From Actinomycetota bacterium (GTDB lineage Bacteria; Actinomycetota; Acidimicrobiia; Acidimicrobiales; Iamiaceae), in the NCBI GenBank assembly GCA_018268545.1, contig JAFDWI010000194.1, forward strand, positions 1-5,003: a DNA stretch of 5,003 nucleotides, written 5' to 3'. The notes below the pieces were generated by a model, which saw only the letters and a program-made list of their open reading frames with translations, did no database searches and had not been told where the DNA came from. The translations under genes and the position numbers were made by a program. This document shows positions 1-4,376 of the stretch, in pieces (position 1 is the first letter of the stretch; each line of letters opens with the position of its first letter).

Positions 1-16
1 GTACCTTCTTCTTCAC
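1..16 (-). CDS. Possible 5' end of a gene leaving the window
   Basis: On the minus strand a GTG at 16-14 is followed by AAG AAG AAG GTA, giving M-K-K-K-V before the window edge. The purine run AGAGAGGG (30-23) lies 6 nt upstream and is a plausible Shine-Dalgarno. A lysine-rich first few residues would fit the n-region of a signal peptide or a membrane protein, but five codons cannot identify a product. The gene would be transcribed in the same direction as the DUF433 gene at 149-826, and its ribosome-binding site falls inside the inverted repeat described at 17-94. It may also not be a gene at all. Confidence 0.35.
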
Positions 17-94
17 GGTGATCCCTCTCTAGTCGGGTGTCTTTGGTGGACCCCCGAACCATGCCAAACCGGCACGGCCCAGGGAGGGATCACC
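17..94 (-). promoter_or_regulatory. Structured leader candidate: three-way junction over a Shine-Dalgarno
   Basis: Positions 17-27 (GGTGATCCCTC) are an exact inverted repeat of 84-94. Pairing continues to 30/81 after one mismatch at 28/83, which is A-C in the minus-strand RNA and U-G in the plus-strand RNA. Inside this stem are two more hairpins. One pairs 33-41 with 49-57 (8 of 9 pairs, 7-nt loop). The other pairs 59-65 with 71-77 (7 pairs including one G-U in the minus RNA, 5-nt loop). Junction linkers are 2, 1 and 3 nt. The two loops could touch through GGT (45-47) and ACC (68-70). In the minus-strand RNA the 3' arm of the closing stem carries AGAGAGGG just before the GTG at 16, so folding would hide the ribosome-binding site, as in a riboswitch or RNA thermometer. 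It matches no riboswitch class that I recognise. A DNA-level palindrome or a transposon remnant are alternatives. Confidence 0.45.
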
Positions 95-148
95 ACCCCA
101 CTTCAACAGAACCCGGGACAACCTCGGAAGAACGTCGGCCGGGCGTTT

Positions 149-826
149 TCAGGCCGCGAGCGCGCCAAGTGCACCCAATGCGTCGCCGATGTCGGACACC
201 GGCACCCCGTAATCATCCGCCACAGCTTCCAGCGGCTCCCCCGCCTTGCATCGTGACACCACCGCGGAAAGCGGTGCGCCGCCCGTGCGGAACAGCGGAT
301 CCCCGGAGGCAACGTCCGGGCGGACGTGCAGGATCGGCGCTTCGGTGATCGGCAGGATCAGTCCGTTCGCCCAGCGGTCGTCGAACTCGATCCGCTGGAG
401 GTACTTCGAAATGACCTCGTGGAAGACTCGTTGGCCGGAGTCGACCACGGTCAACAGGCGTAACGCCTTGTCACCCGTCGAACTCGCGTAGTCGTAGAGG
501 ACCTGTGCGCCATCGGTGTAGAGCCGACGAGATGCGAGCGCGTGAGGCAGCTCACCTTGTTCGCCGAGGATCGAGAGCGCCTTGCGGATGCGCTGGAGCG
601 GCAATCCGGTTTCACGGAAGGCTTGGACCACGGTCGCCTCGACAAGACCGATGAACGGGATCCTGGCCGGGTCCGCGGACCTCGGGGCAAGCGAAGTGAT
701 CACCGGACCCTGGATCACGGGGGGTCGATCCGGGAACGTCCGCGTGCATCCCTTCGCCCAGGCCGACAGCGTCGAAGGGGGCATTCCCACGAATCTCGCC
801 GCCTGCGCGATCGAGTAAAGGGGCAC
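149..826 (-). CDS. MerR-like HTH plus DUF433 protein (regulator or VapB-like antitoxin)
   Basis: The 225-residue product has two recognisable parts. Residues 4-26 (YSIAQAARFVGMPPSTLSAW) form a MerR-type helix-turn-helix. Residues about 165-220 form a DUF433 domain, with the typical stretch PDVASGDPLFRTGGAPLSAV followed by an acidic helix and a second HTH-like segment (EAVADDYGVPVSDIGDAL). The middle is a helical region of unassigned function. DUF433 proteins are known as antitoxins paired with PIN-like (often DUF5615) toxins, and also occur as solitary DNA-binding regulators. No toxin gene is visible next to this one: the following 148 bases hold a structured element and only the first codons of another reading frame. 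The GTG start at 826 has no Shine-Dalgarno nearby. A strong AAGGAG at 861-856 instead sits 8 nt before an in-frame ACG at 847-845, which would add TDDRRFT (first residue read as Met). Cytoplasmic DNA-binding protein; the target is unknown. Confidence 0.8.
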   Translation of the reverse strand: MPLYSIAQAARFVGMPPSTLSAWAKGCTRTFPDRPPVIQGPVITSLAPRSADPARIPFIGLVEATVVQAFRETGLPLQRIRKALSILGEQGELPHALASRRLYTDGAQVLYDYASSTGDKALRLLTVVDSGQRVFHEVISKYLQRIEFDDRWANGLILPITEAPILHVRPDVASGDPLFRTGGAPLSAVVSRCKAGEPLEAVADDYGVPVSDIGDALGALGALAA

Positions 827-844
827 GGTGAATCTTCGATCGTC

Positions 845-861
845 CGTGGTGGTCGCTCCTT
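845..861 (-). promoter_or_regulatory. Shine-Dalgarno and possible ACG start of the DUF433 gene
   Basis: Reading the minus strand from 861, AAGGAG (861-856) is followed by 8 nt and then ACG (847-845), in frame with the coding region. No ATG, GTG, TTG or CTG lies between the Shine-Dalgarno and the GTG at 826, which is 29 nt from it. The frame stays open back to a TAG at 886-884. The position strongly suggests that translation starts, or used to start before a T-to-C change, at the ACG. Confidence 0.5.
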
Positions 862-886
862 GCGGGATGTCCTGGGGCCCAGTCTA

Positions 887-1114
887 CGGGACCGTGCTGG
901 ACCGGAGCGGGACGCGGTCTTCAACCCGGAACCAGCCAAAACGTGGACCCCCGAGCCAACCCAACATCAGTGCCAGGTAACCGACAAGCCACATTCTTCG
1001 CATACTTCGCGCCCCTTGGGGTCGCCTCGTGCCCCCGGCGACGGTGACACTGCCGCCCTCGACTTCGTCGGGGTTGCCCTCGGATCCGCCGTTCGATCCC
1101 GTCGGCCGGACCGG
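887..1114. other. Intergenic stretch with no supported gene
   Basis: Between the upstream region of the DUF433 gene and the stop of the membrane-protein gene I see no convincing coding region on either strand. The open frames here give proline/arginine-rich translations typical of high-G+C shadow frames, without a good ribosome-binding site. A TAGACT at 886-881 (minus) resembles a -10 box for the DUF433 gene, but no matching -35 lies at 16-18 nt. The stretch also holds the stem-loop listed at 1021-1042. Confidence 0.4.
1021..1042 (-). terminator. Stem-loop downstream of the membrane-protein gene
   Basis: GTCGCC (1021-1026) and GGCGAC (1037-1042) form a perfect 6-bp stem with a 10-nt loop, 73 nt past the stop codon of the gene ending at 1115. 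No T-run follows on the minus strand, so it is not a standard intrinsic terminator. It could stabilise the transcript end or be chance in G+C-rich DNA. Confidence 0.2.
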
Positions 1115-1591
1115 TCACGGAAGTGGCGCAGTCCGATCACGGAACCCGAAGGTGGACCGACCGGTCTGGTTCGCGATCCGGGTCAGTGACACCACGGCGC
1201 ACCCGATGAACAACGCTTCGACCGACAGCGAGACGAGACCGAGGTAGTTCTCGGTGCTGCCGAGCCAGCCTTCCTTGTACCCCTCGGGAAGGCCTGTCGT
1301 ACGACTGATGACGAAGAGGGCGATCTCGACGGCACACACCACTCCCCCGACGAGCCACGCCAACGTCCGGGGTCGGTCCCGGTCGGTACTCAGGCCCACG
1401 GCGACGAGCGCCAGGAACACCGAGCCGACCAGGAACAGGACCCCGATGTAGAACTTCTCGGCGAGATGATCGGGTGCCATCGCCAGATGGATTCCCAGAT
1501 TGACGAAGACCGCGGAGATCGCGATCCATCGGATCGGTACAGCGACCCGATGGATCGCTTCGACGGGTACGGGGGTGGCGGCGATGGTCAT
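1115..1591 (-). CDS. Four-helix integral membrane protein of unknown function
   Basis: The product has 158 residues with four predicted membrane helices at about 22-39, 47-67, 76-96 and 117-137. A short N-terminal tail precedes them and a polar C-terminal tail follows (about 139-158). Possible functional residues are H35, H42 and E45 around the end of helix 1 (IHLAMAPDHLAEKFYIG), the RTTGLP loop after helix 3 (97-102), and E125 within helix 4. I recognise the general pattern of small actinobacterial membrane proteins with an RT.GLP loop but know no function for it. The ATG at 1591 is supported by GGAG 7 nt upstream. The gene starts 42 nt after the lipoprotein stop codon with no visible promoter between, so both are probably one transcript driven by the element at 2416-2447. 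That places it as a membrane partner, or at least a co-regulated gene, of the exported helical protein. A role in metal or redox handling would be speculation. Confidence 0.8.
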   Translation of the reverse strand: MTIAATPVPVEAIHRVAVPIRWIAISAVFVNLGIHLAMAPDHLAEKFYIGVLFLVGSVFLALVAVGLSTDRDRPRTLAWLVGGVVCAVEIALFVISRTTGLPEGYKEGWLGSTENYLGLVSLSVEALFIGCAVVSLTRIANQTGRSTFGFRDRTAPLP

Positions 1592-1633
1592 GGCATTGCT
1601 CCGATCAGGTGGGGGGTTGCAATTGGGTGGTCG

Positions 1634-2344
1634 TCAGAACTTTCCGGGGAACTGTGCGACGATGCCCGCGCTCAGCATGTCGGCCATCTGATCCATGTGG
1701 TTCTGTGCCGCGTCGTAGTCGGTGATGGCCTTCGCGTAGTTGCCGGTGAGCACGTCGGTGGCATAGGTGATCGTCTGGTCGATGTGTTCTTTCATCATCC
1801 CGGGCATGTCCTCGTGGGCCCATGCGGGGTTCGCCGCGGCGAGGAACTTGCCGATGTCCGCGGCGTTCGCGTACCACGCATCGACGGCCTTGGTGAGCGC
1901 CGCCTTGTCGCCGCTCTTGGCTGCCTGGAGCACCGGGACGGCTTCTTTGATGTGGGTGGTCAGCAGGTCGGTGAGCTGCTTCGACGCAGCCGCGCCGTAG
2001 TAGGGCTCGATCGCCTTGCCGATGTCGACCTGGTTCTGGAGGATCCGGTTGATCGTGTCCTGGGTTCCCGGTGAGTTCGATGCGAATGCGACGACCGTGT
2101 CGTAGGTCCACTGCATGTGCTGGTCCCACAGGGTGCGCATCGCGGAATACAACGCAACCTGTTTCGCGCTCACGGTGGTCGCGTGGCCCGACATCGCCGT
2201 GGCGGATGCGCTCGCCGGTTTCGAGGTGACCGACGCAGCGTTCCCCGTCGAGGAACAGGCGGACAGGGTCCCTGCCCCGAGGACGATCATGGATGCGGCG
2301 GCAACGCCGGCGACGCGGGTGCGAAAGCTCTTCTTGTTCGACAT
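1634..2344 (-). CDS. Lipoprotein of a His-containing helical exported family (copy 1)
   Basis: The product has 236 residues. The signal sequence has basic residues (K4, K5, R8, R10), a hydrophobic core at 11-26 and the lipobox L27-S28-A29-C30, so the mature protein should be lipid-anchored at C30 on the outer face of the membrane. A Ser/Thr/Ala-rich linker (31-60) follows, then an all-helical domain (about 64-236). Conserved-looking motifs are LWDQHMQWTY (72-81), LQNQVDIGKAIEPYYG (102-117), NPAW (172-175) and MMKEH (183-187). Histidines H76, H131, H187 and H216 fall in separate helices, which suggests but does not prove metal binding. Relatives in Bacillus and actinobacteria carry unreliable names such as acetylglutamate kinase or glycosyltransferase; no such catalytic motifs are visible here. 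The ATG at 2344 has AAGGGA 7 nt upstream. The gene has its own copy of the shared promoter-like element 71 nt upstream. Its paralog starts at 4377: from L65 to Y210 the two align without gaps, about 77 of 146 positions identical by eye. Confidence 0.9.
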   Translation of the reverse strand: MSNKKSFRTRVAGVAAASMIVLGAGTLSACSSTGNAASVTSKPASASATAMSGHATTVSAKQVALYSAMRTLWDQHMQWTYDTVVAFASNSPGTQDTINRILQNQVDIGKAIEPYYGAAASKQLTDLLTTHIKEAVPVLQAAKSGDKAALTKAVDAWYANAADIGKFLAAANPAWAHEDMPGMMKEHIDQTITYATDVLTGNYAKAITDYDAAQNHMDQMADMLSAGIVAQFPGKF

Positions 2345-2415
2345 TGTGTTGTCCCTTCGGGTATCGGTGGCGCACGGCCGGATCGATCATCGATTCGGTG
2401 TGCGAGGTCGAAGGG

Positions 2416-2447
2416 TTAGTGTCGGGCCGCCGAGACGTTCTTACCGG
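2416..2447 (-). promoter_or_regulatory. Putative ECF sigma promoter, copy 1 (before the lipoprotein gene)
   Basis: On the minus strand 2447-2436 reads CCGGTAAGAACG, then 8 nt, then GCCCGACACTAA (2427-2416). It matches the plus-strand copies at 3728 and 4275 at 10 of 12 and 9 of 12 positions in the two halves, with the same 8-nt gap. The first half is the likely -35 box and the second the -10. Its end is 71 nt from the ATG of the lipoprotein gene, almost the same as the 70 nt seen before the secreted paralog. Confidence 0.75.
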
Positions 2448-2491
2448 CGCGCTGCGAAGATCGGTTCGGGTTCGTCGTCGGCGTACGCGAA

Positions 2492-2521
2492 CGGACCCCG
2501 TCCGGGCACCTCAGCTCAGGT
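2492..2521 (-). other. Two small inverted repeats after the anti-sigma gene
   Basis: CGGAC-CCC-GTCCG (2492-2504) is a perfect 5-bp stem with a 3-nt loop. ACCTCAGCTCAGGT (2508-2521) is a near-palindrome with one mismatched pair. They lie just past the stop codon of the zinc-type protein and upstream of the promoter-like element for the lipoprotein. No T-tract follows. They might attenuate or separate the two transcripts or serve as an operator; chance is also possible. Confidence 0.25.
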
Positions 2522-2530
2522 CGGAAAATC

Positions 2531-2803
2531 TCAGAGCGCGTCTTCGAGTCGCCGACGCGACTCGGATTCGCCGAGGCCGAGGTCGATACCGACGAGTTCG
2601 GCCAGACGCTGGGCCTCTTCGTGACACACCGCACAACTCACGAGGTGAACTCGGAGCGGTTCGTCGATTGTCGAACCGGTCGCCAACAACGATTCGACCG
2701 CGACGTCGATGTGTTCGAAACAGCCTTCACACGACAGCCACGGGTCGCTGACCGTGAGGAACTTTTCGACCGTGCCGGCATCGAGGGTCGAGCGTGCGTT
2801 CAT
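2531..2803 (-). CDS. Small zinc-type putative anti-sigma factor (copy 1)
   Basis: The product has 90 residues, with no signal peptide or membrane segment, so it should be cytoplasmic. It carries C25-x2-C28 and H53-x3-C57-x2-C60. The second motif is the HxxxCxxC signature of zinc-binding anti-sigma (ZAS/zf-HC2-like) proteins; the first CxxC would supply extra ligands or a redox pair. The C-terminal 20 residues are charged and helical. The start ATG (2803-2801) overlaps the sigma factor stop codon (TGA, 2802-2800) in an ATGA. It has no clear Shine-Dalgarno, indicating translational coupling to the sigma gene and production in fixed ratio with it. In this family such a pair normally means the small protein holds its sigma factor inactive until a signal, often oxidation of the zinc-bound thiols, releases it. 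That this occurs here is inference. The second copy at 3858-4148 shares about 25 of 61 positions across the core, including C25, C28, H53, C57 and C60. Confidence 0.8.
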   Translation of the reverse strand: MNARSTLDAGTVEKFLTVSDPWLSCEGCFEHIDVAVESLLATGSTIDEPLRVHLVSCAVCHEEAQRLAELVGIDLGLGESESRRRLEDAL

Positions 2804-3522
2804 CGGATTGCTGATTTCGGAAGGGTGTCGACGGGAAAGCCTTCGCTTTCAAGATAGCTCCGCAGACGCTTCCGCGCGTCGTGCAAGGTCTTGTAGAGCG
2901 CGTTCCGGGTCGTCCCCATCCGTTCGGCGAGGATGTCGATCGGGATCTCGTCGATCAACAAGGCGACCGCGACGTGGCGTTGATGTTCGGTGAGGGCTTG
3001 GCCGAGCCCGCGCCGAACCGCAGCGGCAAGGTCATTCCCTTCGACCTGGGACTCGGGTGACGATCCCGACGATGTCGCCGGTTCCGGCACGTCGTGGAGT
3101 TCGATGTCGCGCCCCCGCCAGGCGTAGCGGCGCACCTCGACCCCGGCCCTGAGGATCCCGAACTTGTACGCCCATGTGGTGAACCGACTCCGACCTTCGA
3201 AAGAATCCAACCGAGCGAGCGCCGAGACGGTCGCCTCATCGGCAGCCGAATGCGCGATCTCGTCTCGTCGGGCAGCGCCCAGCATCGACGCTTCGGGCAT
3301 CTTGGAAACCTGGAAGCGAGTTGCCCGGAGCATCAGGTCGTGGAGCTGGGCGACCGCTTCGACGCGAACACTTCCCGACGCGGTGAGACGCTCGATCCAC
3401 TCGACATCAGGGATCGGAGCTCCAACCGGACGCAGCGGCCGAGAGGGACGGTCCTCGCCGACAAGCTCCCCGGTCATCGTCACGTCGGGTGGCCGACGGG
3501 TGACGTTGGTGCACCCGTCCAT
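2800..3522 (-). CDS. ECF-like sigma-70 family RNA polymerase sigma factor
   Basis: The product has 240 residues with the two-domain layout of an extracytoplasmic-function sigma factor. Region 2 covers about 50-138; its core LDSFEGRSRFTTWAYKFGI (105-123), followed by the basic VEVRRYAWRGR stretch, is typical of regions 2.3-2.4 that open and read the -10 element. A linker (139-165) leads to region 4 (about 173-225), whose HTH runs through IPIDILAERMGTTRNALYKT (193-212) and the basic helix HDARKRLR (214-221) that reads the -35. The N-terminal 40 residues are a non-conserved proline-rich extension with one cysteine (C4). The ATG at 3522 has only a weak, distant GAGG (10-nt spacer). ATG codon 16 is an alternative but has no better ribosome-binding site. 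The gene is translationally coupled to the zinc-type protein by ATGA and is divergent from the second zinc-type gene. No copy of the shared promoter-like element lies upstream, so it does not appear to be strongly autoregulated. Confidence 0.92.
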   Translation of the reverse strand: MDGCTNVTRRPPDVTMTGELVGEDRPSRPLRPVGAPIPDVEWIERLTASGSVRVEAVAQLHDLMLRATRFQVSKMPEASMLGAARRDEIAHSAADEATVSALARLDSFEGRSRFTTWAYKFGILRAGVEVRRYAWRGRDIELHDVPEPATSSGSSPESQVEGNDLAAAVRRGLGQALTEHQRHVAVALLIDEIPIDILAERMGTTRNALYKTLHDARKRLRSYLESEGFPVDTLPKSAIR

Positions 3523-3857
3523 GTTGCAGTCGCCTCGCGACCACGGATCATCACGATCCCGACAACGCAGAACGGCACCTTGGGATGATCACACGGGCGG
3601 TGGCGGGTCGTCGCCGGCATCACGTGAATCCTATGTCATCGAATCGGCGCCAGACCCGAAACCATGCGACCCGGTCACGCCCCCCAAGGCCTCGCGGTGT
3701 TCATCGTCCGACCCTCGACGAACACCGTCGGTAAGACCGGGGGCCCGGCGTGACACCAATAGACATCGAGACGAACACCGACGTGGTCGCAGACGAGCGC
3801 ACCCGGCGTGCCCGACGACCCCGACGATGTCCGTGAACGACGCAAGGAAGACCCACG
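3523..3857. other. Divergent intergenic control region
   Basis: These 335 nt separate the sigma gene (minus) from the second zinc-type gene (plus). The plus-strand element at 3728-3759 is the one clear signal. For the sigma gene, TAGGAT at 3633-3628 (minus) resembles an actinobacterial -10 box, but no good -35 is seen 16-18 nt upstream. The perfect palindrome TCACGTGA (3620-3627) lies directly downstream of it, near where transcription would begin, and could be an operator. No supported coding region is present; frames crossing it are shadows. Confidence 0.4.
3728..3759 (+). promoter_or_regulatory. Putative ECF sigma promoter, copy 2 (before the second zinc protein)
   Basis: TCGGTAAGACCG (3728-3739), 8 nt, then GCGTGACACCAA (3748-3759). 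Both 12-nt halves are identical to those at 4275-4306, while the 8-nt spacer differs (GGGGCCCG versus CTCACCCC). Conserved halves with a free spacer of constant length are what a two-box promoter should look like. The element ends 98 nt before the ATG at 3858, leaving a leader of roughly 90 nt. Confidence 0.85.
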
Positions 3858-4148
3858 ATGACCGCGAAGCAGCACCCCGCATCAGACGGTGACGGCGTGA
3901 CGTGCTTCGACGCGTGCATCGGTCGATTCCTCGAACCCACGGATCCGTTCATGGACTGTGACCAGTGCTTCGCCGAACTGGACGACGCGGTCGAGGCGGC
4001 GCTGACGCGAGGCACCGCGTATTCGGAGGCACTGCGGATCCACCTGCGTGCCTGTGATGTCTGCCGCGACGACGAAGCAAGCCTTGTTGCGCTGACGGCC
4101 GCCGACCTGCGCTCGGCTCCGGCCCGGAACACCCGTCTCCACGGCTGA
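3858..4148 (+). CDS. Small zinc-type putative anti-sigma factor (copy 2, without its own sigma gene)
   Basis: The product has 96 residues, with no signal peptide or membrane segment. It aligns without gaps to the protein at 2531-2803 from F24-L25 onward. It keeps all zinc-type ligands: C34-x2-C37 and H62-x3-C66-x2-C69, with DPF.DC..CF before and LRIHL..C..C after. It has an additional C16-x3-C20 pair near the N terminus that copy 1 lacks. The ATG at 3858 has AAGGAAG 7 nt upstream (3844-3850). Unlike copy 1 it is not coupled to a sigma gene but follows the shared promoter-like element. If it binds the sigma factor encoded at 2800-3522, it would be made only when that factor is active and so would damp the response. 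It could instead have become a separate sensor, a decoy, or a partner of a sigma factor elsewhere. Placement in the family is firm; its role is inference. Confidence 0.8.
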   Translation: MTAKQHPASDGDGVTCFDACIGRFLEPTDPFMDCDQCFAELDDAVEAALTRGTAYSEALRIHLRACDVCRDDEASLVALTAADLRSAPARNTRLHG

Positions 4149-4165
4149 CCCGTACGCCCCACCCA

Positions 4166-4249
4166 GATGTCGGTGCCGCGATCCGAGCGCCGCGTTGTCG
4201 GTGCCGCCCATCGAACGCGCCGTTGTCGATGCTGCGGTCGCTCCGAGAC
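4166..4249 (+). repeat. Degenerate 28-bp tandem repeat, three units
   Basis: GATGTCGGTGCCGC (4166), GTTGTCGGTGCCGC (4194) and GTTGTCGATGCTGC (4222) recur at an exact 28-nt period. The first 14 nt of each unit are well conserved (13 of 14 between units 1 and 2; 12 of 14 between units 2 and 3); the rest has diverged. It fills the gap between the stop of the second zinc-type gene and the promoter-like element at 4275. It may be a decayed minisatellite or a set of repeated binding sites; it does not belong to a supported reading frame. Confidence 0.55.
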
Positions 4250-4274
4250 GTTTCGGGCGGGCGGTCCGAGAAAT

Positions 4275-4306
4275 TCGGTAAGACCGCTCACCCCGCGTGA
4301 CACCAA
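4275..4306 (+). promoter_or_regulatory. Putative ECF sigma promoter, copy 3 (before the secreted paralog)
   Basis: TCGGTAAGACCG (4275-4286), 8 nt, then GCGTGACACCAA (4295-4306), with both halves identical to copy 2. It ends 70 nt before the ATG at 4377. Because it lies after the stop of the second zinc-type gene, the exported paralog probably has its own transcript as well as any readthrough. Confidence 0.85.
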
Positions 4307-4376
4307 CCATCCGAGGTCGTTCCCCCCCGGGACACCCCACTCACATCACGTCAATGGGAAACCCGAGGAGGTTTCG

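Noticed and set aside
900..930. Possible fourth copy of the promoter element before the DUF433 gene (GTTGAAGACCG on the minus strand)
   Set aside because: Only the first half has partial likeness; no GACAC box is present at the required 8-nt spacing.
542..1189. Long plus-strand open frame of 215 codons
   Set aside because: It overlaps the DUF433 gene antisense and runs through the gene-poor stretch; the translation is Arg/Pro/Gly-rich with no recognisable domain, typical of a high-G+C shadow frame.
1605..2390. Minus-strand open frame of 261 codons, longer than the lipoprotein
   Set aside because: It is another frame of the lipoprotein gene. The product is His/Arg/Pro-rich without domains, while the overlapping frame has a signal sequence, lipobox and a clear paralog.
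3636..3680. Possible divergent copy of the promoter element for the sigma gene (GGTTTCGGG...GATGACATAG on the minus strand)
   Set aside because: The boxes are poor matches and 4 nt farther apart than in the three true copies.
3164..3892. Plus-strand open frame of 242 codons across the sigma gene and intergenic region
   Set aside because: Antisense to the sigma factor, overlaps the start of the second zinc-type gene, and its composition is Ser/Arg-rich without motifs.
3701..4340. Minus-strand open frames of 201 and 152 codons opposite the second zinc-type gene
   Set aside because: They run antisense through a gene with paralog support and through the promoter element at 4275 and the tandem repeat; no domain is visible.
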